Notes: a model not told the origin generated them from the letters alone. Counted from the stretch's first letter, positions 10,968-22,648 are shown. The stretch is 64,000 nt of DNA from Orientallactaga sibirica (GCA_036365145.1 JAEOAD010000026.1:4426001-4490000), one strand, 5' to 3'. Made by a program: numbers and translations.

Positions 10968-11851
10968 TAGGATCAGACTTTCTATGGCAGCCAGGCTGGG
11001 AAGCTCAAGTTTTCCAAGGCATCTGCATTAATTACCTCAGCTCTTAGCAGCACCAGCTCCTGTGCTATGCACAAGTGTTTCAGCTGCGACCCGATGCTCT
11101 TGTGCCAAGCATAGGCTATTGAAGCTGACAAGGTCTGCAGCATCATGAGGTCCATTTCCCTGTCCACTGAGAGCCAAGAAGCCGTGGGGAGGAGCAGGTG
11201 CAGCCAGGGTGCTGGGGGCAGCATTGCTGAGCTGTTCCTCGTACTTGGTACTTGGAGGGGCAGGGTGGGGCGTCCTCTCATAGGCCCCTCAGCAGAGACT
11301 GGCAGCAGTTGGTGTCCAATCACGTTTGTCTCCAACAATTGTACTGATGCGAGTTGCAAAGAAAAGCAGAATGACCCCTTTAACAAATGAACAAGAGACG
11401 TGGGCTTCGCTAATGAGAATATGATAGCAAAGCTCCTGCTGTGGAGGTTTATAATGGAGTCCTACAGCTTGACTCCACAGCACACAGCGAGAATGCCCCC
11501 TCAGAGCAGTTCTACTACAAAACCCCATATGTCATGATGCAAATGCATATGCTGACATACAAGGTCCCCTTAAAGGAGAAACAAGGGGGGTGGCTTTTTA
11601 ATAATCCTCTAAATCTAGAAGAACTACCCACATTTAAAATTTCTGTACAAAAAATGTCACCACTGGCCACCAGTTTGGTCTGGAAAATGAGACCACTTAG
11701 CAGAGTCAAGAAGTCCCCAAATTCTTGGCAAAGACTTAGGGGAAGGAGCACTTTCTGCCCTCCCAATACCTTCTTTTTCCTCCCTTCCCCCAGCCCTTCC
11801 ACTGAATGTCTTCTTTCCAACTAGCAAGGGGCTTTTTTAAAATAGAGGATG
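10968..11851. other. unique intronic sequence
   Basis: Overlapping open frames occur on both strands but have no recognised product or splice context. Confidence 0.55.
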
Positions 11852-12051
11852 CAGGGCTGGAGGGATGGCTCAGTGGTTAAGGCATTTGCCTGCAAAGCCT
11901 AATGACTGGGGTTTGATTCTCCAGTACCCACATCAAGCCCCATTCACAAAGTGGCACACATTCTGGAGTTCATTTGCAGTAGTTTGAGTCCCTGGTGCAC
12001 GCATTCTCTCTCTCCTTGCAAATAAATAAATAAAATATATATATATATATA
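11852..12051 (+). mobile_element. short tRNA-SINE
   Basis: GGGCTGGAGGGATGGCTCAG marks the 5' end. The tail AAATAAATAAATAAAA runs into (AT)8. Confidence 0.85.
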
Positions 12052-12063
12052 AAGGAGGATGTC

Positions 12064-12196
12064 GATCCTGGTGTTTACGCCTTTCATCCCAGCACTTGGG
12101 AGAAGCTGGAGGATCACATGCATTTGAGGCCAGCCTGGTGCTGAAGAGTGAGTTCCAGGTTGGCTTGGGCTAGAGTGAAACCCTATCTCACTCCTT
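12064..12196 (+). mobile_element. B1-like SINE, diverged
   Basis: ATCCCAGCACTTGGGAG and GGCTAGAGTGAAACCC are retained. It is followed by a (GGGT)n run at about 12197-12220. Confidence 0.75.
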
Positions 12197-12221
12197 AGTG
12201 GGTGGGTGGGTGGGGGGATAG

Positions 12222-14313
12222 AGGATGTACTTCCTAAAGAAGCTAGAGGTGAGTGAGTTCTAGAATCTGTCCAGCAGATCTTCTATGAGACACAGCTGGG
12301 AAAGAGAGCCTAGGGGAGAACGTGACCCCTGTTCCCCCAGGAGAGCCATCACACCCGTCTTGAAGATCTCTGGGTGAGGCGCTTCACAGAGACACTGGTT
12401 TCTGAAGCGAGTCGAGGCAGCAAGCACAGGACTTCCCTTTGTTGGTATGGAAGTTCTTTGCAGCAAAGCCCATTTCCTGCTCACTGAAATTGGATTTTCT
12501 GAAAGGATCCCTTGCCCCCTCTCTCTCCCAGATGCCTGGGATACAGTGCTGTACAAAAAGCTGCTGGCTGGTGTCGTTCTTGTCTTTTTCTGCCACATTA
12601 ACCCAGTAGGGGGTTTAACAGCCTGAGATTTTGAAAAGCTGTTGTCAAGCCATGAAAGCCCCCAAATGCAACTTAAATGGTTATTAGCTGGCTGGAAACA
12701 TCCCCTGCATTCTAATACCTCCATTTAAATAACAATAATAAAGAAAACAGTAACAATAAGAGTAAACTCCATGCCTTCACAGCCACGATTACACCCTACC
12801 ACCCACAGTCCACATGGTCTTGGTGGATTGAGGTGGGCGCCTGGGGTGAGGGCATGGCTTTTGGCTTGGTGGGCGCAGGCCTGATCGTGAAATCGGCCAG
12901 CAGGGGTCGCCCAAGCCATCTAGCAGCTAAATGGGAGCTTCTGAGACTTTGTGGATAATTCCTTTAAACAATCCAAGGCACAGACAAAAGAGCCAAGGGG
13001 GTTCCTTGCTCTATTAAAAGCCCTGAAACACACGTATTTGCCAAGTGGAAAGGTGCAGAATTAATTGGAAAAAGAGATGGAATTTGTATTCCTCAGCTCC
13101 CTTGGGGGTTCTGTAATTAATAAATATTTGTGAACCCTCTGATAAGCATGAAGTACCATATATGTGCTAAACAAAACCAGCCTGTGCAGGCACCAAGCTA
13201 CACTCACAGCATGTCCCGCAGGAGATTAAAAGACATGAAAATGAAGAATGAGGGCAATGATAACAGAGCCATCTAGCAACCGTTGCCACGGGCCGGGTCT
13301 TTCCCCTCAATTACTGCTTCCCTCATGACGGTCCACGACGAGAGATATTACTGTTATTCCCATCTCATAGATTTTTGCTTAAAACCCCTCGCCCCTCCAA
13401 ACCACATGAAATCCAGTCACTGCCACAGGCAGCCCCTCCAGGGAGTGGAATTTAAACTGGGCGTCACACCTGACCTTTCCATCTCCCCAGCTGGTGTCTT
13501 CCTCAGCCCTATTGTATGACCAGCTCAGCCAAATGTTATGTGTTCTTATGTTAGAGGGATTCCCTGAAGGAAGAGCTGTCACAGAAACATGACCAACCGA
13601 ACTCAAGATAATTAATGAAGTACAAATTGTGTAGGTAACACAAAACAAAAATCGATTTGGCTATGGAGCTTCTAGAACAATGTCTTGTGTGCTTTCATTT
13701 CCTTATGTATGTGTAGTCAAGACTCCAACATGTCTATAGATGGGACGAGTCTGGCAGGTATATTCTGCGGCCTTAATTGCTGAACGATTACAAAATAACT
13801 AAACAAGAGGTGGCAGGTGGCCCTGTGGCTTTATTCATCTTGTTCTGGAGAGGAGCAAGATCATAAAGTCTTCCCTGACACAACAGGTTTCTATGGTTAC
13901 ACGAGAACATAAATATATTATATGTCCTGTGCAACGTGAAAGGACCAGCCAGGCGCCGCGTGCAGCAGACCCCCAGAGGGGCAGCCCTCGTGTGGACGGC
14001 TCTCCACAGCCAGCTCAGTGTTTGTTTCTGGGCTTACCACAGAGTAGGAGCAGGAGTGAAAGGCTGTCTGCAGAGCTCAGTGGCTGCATCGGCGTGACAG
14101 CCACTCAGACATGCCGAGGGATGGAATGGATTTTGCTTTGTCGGGCTTGAAAAGCGGCCCTTGGTGACCTCTGAGGGGAAGATGCCATGTCCATCCTCCA
14201 CTCCTGGATGCAGGGCAGCCTAGTTCTTCCCGCTGGGTACCTATCTGCATGGAATCCTTGGGAATCCAAACTATTCTGCCAGCTTCCTGCACTGTTTGCA
14301 TCTTTTAAAATGA
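12222..14313. other. repeat-free intronic island
   Basis: About 2.1 kb lie between SINE-rich flanks. The part at 12950-13160 contains AATTAATTGG, GTAATTAATAAATATT and similar AT words typical of conserved regulatory DNA, but conservation cannot be tested here. Confidence 0.5.
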
Positions 14314-14502
14314 TGCATAATTTATTTAGTTGTTGGGGGGGTGGAGAATGAATGGGTATGCCAAGGCCTCCAGCCACTGCAAACAAACTCCAGACACATA
14401 CTCCACCATGTGCATCTGGCTTCTGTGGGTGCTGAGGAATCAAAGCTGTGTCCTTAGGCTTTGCAGATAAGCGCCTTAACCAGTAAGCCATCTCTCCAGC
14501 CC
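14314..14502 (-). mobile_element. short tRNA-SINE
   Basis: TTATTTAGTTGTTGGGGGG replaces the usual GA tail. It ends AAGCCATCTCTCCAGCCC. Confidence 0.85.
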
Positions 14503-14522
14503 TTGTTTGAACCTTTAGAATC

Positions 14523-14762
14523 TTTTTTAAAATTTTTATTTTAATTTTTTTAAGATAGTGAGAGGGAGAGAGAATTGGCGTGCCAGGGCCTTGCCACTGC
14601 AATTGAATCAAACTCTAGATGCTTGCACCACCTAGTGGGCATGTGCAACCTTGCACTTGCCTCAGCTTTGTGCATCTGGCTTACATGGGATCTGGAGAGT
14701 AGAACATGGGTCCTTAGGCTCCGCAGGCAAGCGCCTTAACTGCTAAGCCATCTCTCCAGTCC
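14523..14762 (-). mobile_element. intermediate-form tRNA-SINE
   Basis: It contains an extra segment (CACCACCTAGTGGGCATGTG, CTTGCACTTGCC) absent from short copies and different from the long form. Confidence 0.82.
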
Positions 14763-14782
14763 CTATTTTAATTTTTTAAATT

Positions 14783-14926
14783 TGCTTTTCAAGGTAGGGT
14801 CTCACTCTAGCTCAGGCTGACCTGGAATTCACTCTGTAGTCTCAGGGTGGCCTCGAACTCTTGGCGATCCTCCTATCTCTGCCTCCTGAGTGATGGGATT
14901 AAAGACGTGCATCATCACACCTAGCC
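14783..14926 (-). mobile_element. B1-like SINE
   Basis: It runs from TTGCTTTTCAAGGTAGGG to CATCACACCTAGC. Confidence 0.88.
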
Positions 14927-14937
14927 CTATTTTAATT

Positions 14938-14989
14938 TTTAAAATATATATTTTTATTTATTTGCAAGCAAAGAGAGAGAAAGAGAAAG

Positions 14990-15021
<32 letters not shown>

Positions 15022-15190
15022 ACAGACAGACAGAGAGAATGGGCATGCAAGGGCCTCCTGCTCCTAAATGCAAACTCCAGATGCATGTACTACTTTGTAC
15101 ATCTGGTTTTATGTGAGTACTGGGGAATTGAACCTGGTTGTTAGGTTCTTCAGGTAAGTGCCTTAACCCCTGAGCCATATCTCCAGCCCC
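14938..15190 (-). mobile_element. short tRNA-SINE with expanded GA/GATA tail
   Basis: The tail includes GATAGATAGATAGATAGA and GACAGACAGACAG. The body is typical. Confidence 0.85.
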
Positions 15191-15200
15191 TAGATTCTTT

Positions 15201-15429
15201 TTAAAATTTATTTATTTATTTATTTATTTATTTGAGATGGGGGTAGAGAGAGGGAGAGAAAGAGACAGATAGAAAGAATGGGTTGCCAGGGCCTTCAGCC
15301 ACTGCAAATGAACTCCAGACTCATGTGCCACCTTGTGCATCTGGTTTATGTGAGTCCTGGGGAATTGAACCCTGGGTCTTTTGGCTTTGCAGGCAAGCGT
15401 CTTAACCACTAAACTATCTCTCCAGTCCA
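15201..15429 (-). mobile_element. short tRNA-SINE
   Basis: A (TTTA)n tail complement occupies 15205-15232. It ends ACTATCTCTCCAGTCC. Confidence 0.86.
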
Positions 15430-15432
15430 TAG

Positions 15433-15594
15433 TTTCTTTTTTTTTTTTTTTTTTTTTTTGAGGTAGGGTCTCGTTCTAGCCCAGGCTAACCTGGAATTCA
15501 CTATGTAGTCTCAGGCTGGCCTTGAACTCACAGCGGTTCTCCTACTTTTGCCTCCCAAGTGCTGGGATAAAAGGTGTGCACCACCACACCTGGC
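15433..15594 (-). mobile_element. B1-like SINE
   Basis: A T run of about 22 is followed by GAGGTAGGGTCTCGTTCTAG, ending ACCACACCTGGCC. Confidence 0.9.
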
Positions 15595-16026
15595 CGTTTG
15601 CATCTTTAGATGAGCATAACTCTGTAGAGTAGTCCGAGACACCAAACAAAAACAGTCGGGACGCGGTTGGAGAGCTCGCACTTAGGATGTGCTCTTTGCA
15701 TCCAGAGAAGTAAAGGATCAGAGGAGTGCACATCGTTAGAGCTCAGGATGGAATGCCAGACAATTCTAGTTCTGAAGGCCAGGCGAATGAGGGCTCCTGT
15801 TTCTAGTTTCTACTGCATAAGTTGCAAAGCAATGTTAACTGCAGAGGTGCTGCTGCCAGTGAGATGAGAACCCTAAGGGTCGGGCTGCACCTCTCCCTGC
15901 TTTCCCTCAAGTGCTTCATGTCTGCATTATCCCAGGGGCCCTGGACACAGGAGAGTGGTCACAGGACACCAGAGCCGTGGCTCCAATCTCTTCTCTGTCT
16001 GTTGCCTGTTTACTCCCCCTCACCCA
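15595..16026. other. unique intronic sequence
   Basis: No feature recognised. Confidence 0.5.
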
Positions 16027-16106
16027 CATGGAATCTTACTATGTAACCCAGGCTACCTCAGCTTTCTGAGTGCTGGAATTCCAGGTGTGCACCACCAGGC
16101 CCTGCA
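16027..16106 (-). mobile_element. degenerate B1-like fragment
   Basis: TACTATGTAACCCAGGCTAC and GTGTGCACCACCAGGCC survive. It is followed by a short ATT run (16122-16140). Confidence 0.5.
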
Positions 16107-16140
16107 TCCTGTTTTCCTTTATTATTATTATCATTATTAT

Positions 16141-16288
16141 TTTGTTTTTTCAAGGTAGGGTCTTGCTCTAGCCCAGGCTGACCTGGAATTCACTATGTAG
16201 TCTCAGGGTAGCCTTGAACTCATGGGGATCCTCCTCCCTCTGACTCCCAAGCTCTGGGACTAAAGGTGTGCACCACCACACCTGGCCC
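16141..16288 (-). mobile_element. B1-like SINE
   Basis: It runs from TTTTTTCAAGGTAGGGTC to ACCACACCTGGCCC. Confidence 0.88.
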
Positions 16289-16399
16289 GTTTTCCTTTTT
16301 AATGATTAGAAAAAAGGAAAGACAGACCATCCCTGCCTAGGAAAGAAGCAAACTGTGATGGAGAAGGTGTACACTGGTGTTCTTTTTTGTTTTGTTTGT

Positions 16400-16601
16400 T
16401 TAAAGATTTTATTTTTATTTATTTATTTATTAGAGAGAAAGAGAGTGAGAATGGGTGCACCAGGGCCTCTAGCCACTGCAAACAAACTCCAGATGCATGT
16501 ACCACCATGTGCATCTGGCTTACGTGGGACCTTAAGAATTGAACCGGGGTCCTTAGGCTTTGCAGGCAAGCGCCTTAACCGCTAAGCCATCTCTCCAGCC
16601 C
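16400..16601 (-). mobile_element. short tRNA-SINE
   Basis: The 5' tRNA part is well preserved (AAGCGCCTTAACCGCTAAGC complement). Confidence 0.88.
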
Positions 16602-18578
16602 TCCACTGGCATTCTTCAGAGCAAGGGGGCCACACCTGCTGGGGGATATGCTGTGAGGAAGACACTACCACAACTCGATGCTTGCTAGCCAAAGGCCAGG
16701 TTGAACCTGGCCCCACTACTCAGCTCAGCGAGCCAGAGGGATGATCTGGGCTAGGAGAATAGCATAGGGACATAGAGAATAACATTAGAGGAAGAAAGGA
16801 CACATGTGTTGGGTTTGCAGCCCTCCAGTGGGGTAGCTTCCCACTGCTGCCTTTCAGAATCCAAAAATGTGATGGCAGGAATGACTAAAGGGAGAGCTGT
16901 GGCCACCCCAGGATGGTCCCGCAGGCAGCAGACCGCTTGCTGAGATGAAGCCTCCTAATGAGTGTCTTGGGTTAGCTTGACATGCAGATATCAGGCTGAG
17001 CCCATGCCAAAGGTCCCTCCTGGGTTTGGGGCCATCTCAGCTGGCTGCTGTGTGCGCCACATGCACAACGTGAAACCAACATTTCTGGGCTGAAATGTAG
17101 GGTTCCAAACATGCCATTTGGATTTCATTTTAAAGTCAGCAGCTTCTGAGCCATGCCCAAGGCCCGGATAAAAGAAAAAGGGAGTGAGGGACAAATCACG
17201 AGTGAGTCAGGGGTGTGGCAAAGGAAGGGGCAGAAAGGGAACATGGTGAAGGCTTCCAACGGGCCGTCTCGCCCCTTTACGTAACGTGATAATCCAGTCG
17301 TGCAGCCAGCATCTCTTGTGGGCTCCCCTCCAGCACTGATCCGCTCCCAGCGCCTGCCACTCGATACCCCTGGAATGTTCTGCCCTCTTTACACAACCCA
17401 CATCTCAACTCTGCTTACTGGGCACCTCATCCACAGAGGCACCTCCCTCAGTAGTCCCAATCAGCTTGGAGCATCCAGAGTTTTCCACTGGAATTGCAGC
17501 ATTCCAGGACTTGATTGCATAAAATCTCAGTGTTCAAATGTCACCCAGAGTTTTAACAGAAGAAGAGCTGAAAAAGGGCCTGCCGTACAGAGGGTTCCCA
17601 TCTCTGAGTCCAGTGTATTTCTGGGGCCATATCCTGTGCGGGGCTGGGCTGGGCTCCCGCCATCTATCACATGTGCTTGCTAGAAGCTCAGTTTTGGGAG
17701 CTCTGGAGCAGGGTGTGAAGCGAGGACACGTCACGTGCCTTAGCAGGCAGGGCTGAGAGGGAAGTCAGGAGGACGAAGCACTGTCTACTCTCCCACTCGC
17801 TCACCCATCGAATATGCGGATGCCATACTGTCTCTGCCCTCCTGGCGACTGTTTGCAATGATGCTGGACCCCAAGCAGCCAGAGGAATACCAAAGCTCTG
17901 CTCTGGGCCCTTGGGATCAGTGGAGTTGTTAGCAGAAGGGACAAGATGGACATACCCAACGGACCACGGCTAAAGGAGGGACAGGTCTGAGACACGAGGA
18001 TACGGTGGTCAACACACCAGTGCTAAGAAGCCCTGGAAGGACAAAGTCGAGGCGTGCGCTCTGGAAGCCCCTTCACCAGGACTCTGAGGACCAGATGAGC
18101 AGAAGCAATGAAGAAGGCAAGCCTGAACACTGGCTGTGGGGAAGGACTGTGCTGGGAGGGGTCTGGGAACAACCCCACATTTAAGACTTACAGCCATGCT
18201 ATGAGGCTGAGATGAAGTCCTTATTGGTGGAGAAAGAAAGAGCATCAGAGGAGGACGGACAGCTTGTTCCAAGCCACACAACTTGGAACTAGTGGCCCTA
18301 AGCTGTGACTCTGAGTTTAATGGTTTTCTATGGGCTACCACCCTCTCTCCCTATTGTTATCAACAGTCCATGCAAGGCTCATGTGTCCAAGCACCCAGCT
18401 GGCACTCACCCCTGTGTTCCCCAGAACCTGTTCATACTTCCTCTCTCCTTCCCCTGGCAACTGCCCTCGTGTACACGCAGTGTCCTGCTTTGCCTGAAGT
18501 TCTCCCCTGAGATGTGTACATAGGTATTTTAGTCATGTACATATGGTGCTATCTTATATAGTTTATTCTTTCTAAAGA
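16602..18578. other. unique intronic sequence
   Basis: About 2 kb without SINEs. Open frames on both strands show no family match. Confidence 0.55.
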
Positions 18579-18738
18579 GTCTTTTTGTTTGTTTGTTTTT
18601 CAAGGTAACGTTTCACTCTAGTCCAGGCTGACCTGGAATTCACTATGTAGTCTCAGGGTAGCCTCGAACTCAAGGTGATCCTCTTACCGCTGCTTCCCGA
18701 GTGCTGGGATTAAAGGAATGTGCCACCATGCCAGGCTC
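18579..18738 (-). mobile_element. B1-like SINE
   Basis: It runs from a GTTTGTTTGTTTTTCAAGG tail region to CCACCATGCCAGGC. Confidence 0.88.
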
Positions 18739-18751
18739 TCTAAAGAGCCTT

Positions 18752-18978
18752 TGAAAAATATTTAAATATTTTATTTATTTATTTATTTGCAAGCAGAGAG
18801 ATATAGGGAGAAAAGAGACTGAGAGAATGGGTGTGCCAGGGCCTCTAGCCACTGCAACTGAACTTGAAATGCATGCACCACTTTGTGCATCGGGCTTTAC
18901 GTGGGTACTGGGGAATTAAACTTGGGTCGTTAGGCTTTTCAGGCAAGTGCTGTAAGTGCTGAGCCATCTCTCCAGCCC
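18752..18978 (-). mobile_element. short tRNA-SINE
   Basis: A (TTTA)n tail complement is followed by the body and GAGCCATCTCTCCAGCCC. Confidence 0.87.
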
Positions 18979-19005
18979 TGGTTCATTCTTTCTTATTTTT
19001 CTACT

Positions 19006-19076
19006 ATGCATATGTTCATACATACATACATATATACATGCATGCATACATACATGCATACAATCAGTATACATTC
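19006..19076. repeat. (ATAC/ATGC)n simple repeat
   Basis: CATACATACATACATATATA and CATGCATGCATACATAC units. Confidence 0.85.
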
Positions 19077-19121
19077 ATTGTGCAACAGGATGGGATTCAG
19101 CATGACATTTGTACACCAAGG

Positions 19122-19287
19122 GTTTTTTTTTTGTTGTTGTTGTTGGTTTTTTGAGGTAAGGTCTCACTCCATCCCAGGCTGACCTGGAATTCACTATGTA
19201 GTCTCAGGGTGGCCCTGAACTCCAGTGATCCTCCTACCTCTGCCTCCCAAGTGCTGGGATTAAAGGCGTGTGCCACCATGTCTGGCT
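19122..19287 (-). mobile_element. B1-like SINE
   Basis: A T/GTT-rich tail is followed by GAGGTAAGGTCTCACTCC, ending CCACCATGTCTGGC. Confidence 0.87.
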
Positions 19288-19288
19288 A

Positions 19289-19402
19289 TTTTTTTTTTTT
19301 TAGACAGTCTTACTATATAGCCTAGGCTGGCCTCAACTCACAATCCGTCCACTTCAGCCCCCCAAGTTCTGGGATTATAGCTGTGCACCACCTCCCCCGG
19401 CT
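19289..19402 (-). mobile_element. diverged B1-like SINE
   Basis: A T13 run is followed by AGCCTAGGCTGGCCTC and TGGGATTATAGCTGTGC. It is older than its neighbour. Confidence 0.65.
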
Positions 19403-19551
19403 TTGTATCCTGTACCGTGCTCACTCTCACTCTCCCATTACCCTCTCTTGTCCTCTCCAGTCCCTTAGGCTGGCCTCTTTTCACTTCCCAAATAGCCCCT
19501 CCCCGCTTTCATGCCATATATATGTATGTTGTACACATACATAGATATCTA

Positions 19552-19760
19552 TTTAAAAAATATTTTATTTATTTATTTATTTGAGAGAGAAAGGGAGAGG
19601 GAGAAGAATGGGCATGCTAGGGCCTCTAGCCGCTGCAAACAAGCTCCAGATGCATGCACCTCCTTGTGCATCAGACTTTACATGGGCACTGGGGAATCAA
19701 ACTCAGGTCCTCAGGCTTTGCAGGCAAGCACCTTAACTGCTGAGCCATTTCTCCAGCCCA
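19552..19760 (-). mobile_element. short tRNA-SINE
   Basis: It runs from TTAAAAAATATTTTATTTA to GAGCCATTTCTCCAGCCC. Confidence 0.87.
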
Positions 19761-20077
19761 TATATGTATTTTTTAAATCCAGGTTCTGCATATGGCAAAA
19801 ATCACTGGTCTTTTTCAGCCTGTCTCATTTGATTGAACATAATGATCTCCCTTTCCACCCGTTTTTTTCCTATATGTGATGGACTTTCATTCTTTTTTAT
19901 GACTCAGTTAAACTGCATTGTGTTATGTAGCACATATCTGTTATGTATCCACACCTGCTGACAGACAGCTAGGCTGGGTCCATTTTGGCTATTGTCAATG
20001 GGGATACACTAAACATGGAGGTACAGATAGATGCCTCTGTGCTATGCTTAGATTCCTTCAAGAATGTGCCGGGGGTG

Positions 20078-20208
20078 GGGGCTGGAGAGATGGCTTAGCA
20101 GTTAAGGCATTTGCCTGCAAAGCCAAAGGACCCAGGTTCGATTCCCCAGTACCCACGTAAGCCAGATGCACAAGGTGGAGCATGCATCTGGAGTTCATTA
20201 GCAGTGGC

Positions 20209-20243
<35 letters not shown>

Positions 20244-20290
20244 AAGTAAATAAATAAACTAATAAAATATTTAAAAAAAAAAAAAAAAAG
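20078..20290 (+). mobile_element. short tRNA-SINE, well preserved
   Basis: Box A is ATGGCTTAGCAG and a perfect box B, GGTTCGATTCC, lies at 20135-20145. A (CT)n run and an A18 tail follow. It is the best candidate in the window for a recently active copy. Confidence 0.9.
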
Positions 20291-20854
20291 AAAATACAAT
20301 GTGCCCAGGAGTGTTCACTCAACTTTCCATAATGCTTTGTACATTTCCCCCAAATTTTATTATCACAAAATTAAAGACAAAGCAAAGTTTAAAGAATTTT
20401 ATAATGACCACCCAAATGCCTCCTGCCTTGAATCTACCACTGAGATTCAGTACAGCAGTGTCACTGCACATCTATGCAGCAGCCTGCCCCCCCCCGCTCC
20501 TACCCCCACCCCCGCTTTCCATTCATTTTGTATTTGGATGCAATTCAAAGTAAATTATGCACGCAATGTAAATTACAAGCTAAAGTTCCTCCTAACACTT
20601 CAGAAGGCATGCTACTAGCTGGAGGACAATATTTGTTTATAGGCTTTAATATAAAATTTATACACAATAAAATTCGCATAAAATGAGTTGCACACACCTT
20701 AGCACACATTGGCTTGTGCCCACAGTCGCTCAAGAAAGACAGTGCATTCCAGACAGTCCTTCGTGACCTCTCCAGCCAGTTCTGTCCCCAGCCCAGAGTC
20801 ATCCTTTGTTCTACTTTTTTTTTTTTAACCAAAGATTAATGAAGCCTGTTCTAG

Positions 20855-21024
20855 AACTTTTTTTTTTTCTTTTCTCTTTTTGGTTTTTCAAGGTAGTGTC
20901 TCACTATAGCTCAGGCTGTCCTGGAATTCACTATGTAGTCTCAGGGTGGCCTCGAACTCTTGACGATCCTTCTACCTCTGCCTCCTGAGTGCTTGGATTA
21001 AAGGTGTGCACCACCATGCCTGGT
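20855..21024 (-). mobile_element. B1-like SINE
   Basis: It runs from a T-rich tail and GGTTTTTCAAGGTAGTG to CCACCATGCCTGGTT. Confidence 0.86.
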
Positions 21025-21459
21025 TCTGTTCTAGAATTTTCTCTGAATGGACTCATGTGGACATGCTCTTGCTCACCACCGTATTTCTGAGCTCCCTCCA
21101 TGCTGTTGGCATTTAGGTCACCACTCTCCACCGAGAAGCACTGCTGTCCCGGCAGCCTCTACTCTTGCTGCTGAGGCACACTGGAGCTGGCCTCTAGTTT
21201 GGAGTAAAGCAGCTGCTGAGGTTTGTGTAGAATTCCTCCTATGAACTGCACTTTCCTTCTCTTGGGTAAATGCCTCCCGTGAAGCTCTGTGTCCACGGGG
21301 TGGGGGTGCTAGCTAGATTCTTCACACCTGCTAGTGGTTTCAGTCTACAGTCTGCCAACTGCTCAGGGACCTTCTGCTTCCTCTCCTTCCCATCAGCACT
21401 TGTGCTGTCAGCTTTTACAATTTTATTTTTATTGTATTTTTAAATTTTATTTATTTATT

Positions 21460-21606
21460 TTGGCTTTTCAAGGTAGAGTCACACTCTAGCCCCAGGTTGA
21501 CCTGGAATTCACTATGTAGTCTCAGGCTGGCCTTGAACTCACAGTGATCCTCCTACCTCTGCCTCCTGAGTGCTGGGATTAAAGGCATGTGCCACCACAC
21601 CCAGCT
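21460..21606 (-). mobile_element. B1-like SINE
   Basis: It runs from TTGGCTTTTCAAGGTAGAG to CCACCACACCCAGC. Confidence 0.88.
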
Positions 21607-21795
21607 TAAAAAAGTTTTTTATTTACTTTCAAGGAGAGAAGGCGGGGTGGGGGGATGAATGTCATTGCAAACAAACTCAAGATACATGTACCACTTTGTA
21701 CATTTGGCTTTATGTGGGTAAACTGGGGAATTGAACCTGGATCATTAGGCTTTGCAAGCAAGCGCCTTAACTGCCAAGACATTTCTCTGGCCCTT
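21607..21795 (-). mobile_element. short tRNA-SINE, diverged
   Basis: The middle is shortened (GATGAATGTCATTGCAAAC). The 5' tRNA part reads AAGACATTTCTCTGGCCC. Confidence 0.78.
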
Positions 21796-21887
21796 CCCAC
21801 ATTCTAAAAGTGGACTGCTTACTATGTGATTGAGCTGTAGGACTTCTTTGTATAGCTGAGCACCAGGTCTTTGTCCACTGCATCATG

Positions 21888-22145
21888 CCTTTTTTTTTTT
21901 TTTTTGGAGAGAGACACAGAGAGATACAGAGAGAGAGGGAGAGGAAGACAGATAGAGATGGGTGCACCAGCAGTCTCTCAGCTGCTGCAAATGAAATCCA
22001 GATGTGTGCGCCCCCTTGTGGTCAAGTGTGGCACTGCGCCCTTGCATCACTTTGCATCTGGATAAACGTGGGACCTGGAGATTGGAACCAGCGTTCCTAG
22101 GCTTAGGAGGCAGGCGCCTTAACCGTTAAGCCATCTCTCCAGTCC
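21888..22145 (-). mobile_element. long tRNA-SINE
   Basis: This long-form copy lacks the internal duplication. It has GCGCCCCCTTGTGG at 22008-22021, the complement of the CTCF-like CCACAAGGGGGCGC. Confidence 0.88.
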
Positions 22146-22154
22146 TCATGCCTT

Positions 22155-22199
22155 CTTTTTTAAATAAAATATTTTATTTATTTATTTGAGAGAAAGAAA

Positions 22200-22248
<49 letters not shown>

Positions 22249-22398
22249 GGCATGCCAGGGCCTCCAGCCACTGGAAACAAACTCCAGATGCAAGCGCCCC
22301 CTTGTGCATCTAGCTTATGAGGGTCCTGGAGAGTCGAACCAGGATACTTTGGCTTTTGCAGGCAAGTGCCTTAACCACTAAGCCATCTCTCCAGCCCC
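22155..22398 (-). mobile_element. short tRNA-SINE with (GA)n expansion
   Basis: An uninterrupted GA run covers about 22203-22245. GCGCCCCCTTGTGC lies at 22294-22307. Confidence 0.88.
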
Positions 22399-22407
22399 CC
22401 ATGCCTT

Positions 22408-22648
22408 TAAAAAATTTTTTTAAAAAATATTTTTATTTATTTATTTGAAAGACAGAGTGAGAGTCAGGGAGAGAGAGGGAGAGAGAGAGTGTGTGGGTGT
22501 GCCAGGGCCTCCTGCCACTGCAAATGAACTCCAGATGCATGATCCACTTTGTACATCTTGGCTTTACATGAGTATTGGAGAACTGAACCTGGGTCATCAG
22601 GCTTTACAAGCAGGCACCTTTAACCGCTGAGCCACCTCCCCAGCCCCT
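22408..22648 (-). mobile_element. short tRNA-SINE
   Basis: An A/T tail is followed by GA-rich sequence and the body, ending GAGCCACCTCCCCAGCCC. Confidence 0.85.

Larger units (their letters stand above)
18980..20065 (-). mobile_element. old L1 3' region, interrupted by SINEs
   Basis: Segments at 18980-19120, 19403-19550 and 19760-20065 look like the complement of an L1 3' end. A polypyrimidine stretch (19420-19505) precedes words such as AACATAATGATCTCC and GGCTATTGTCAATGGGGATA that I recall from antisense L1 sequence. It is broken by two B1 copies and a tRNA-SINE. Family assignment is by recall. Confidence 0.5.

Noticed and set aside
10982..11820. Overlapping frames of up to 134 codons on both strands
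   Set aside because: No recognised family, no splice-supported extension, and the frames overlap each other on opposite strands as expected by chance in GC-moderate intron.
20078..20160. A functional tRNA gene suggested by good A and B boxes
   Set aside because: The sequence is the head of a SINE. It lacks a foldable cloverleaf and continues into the family body and A-rich tail.
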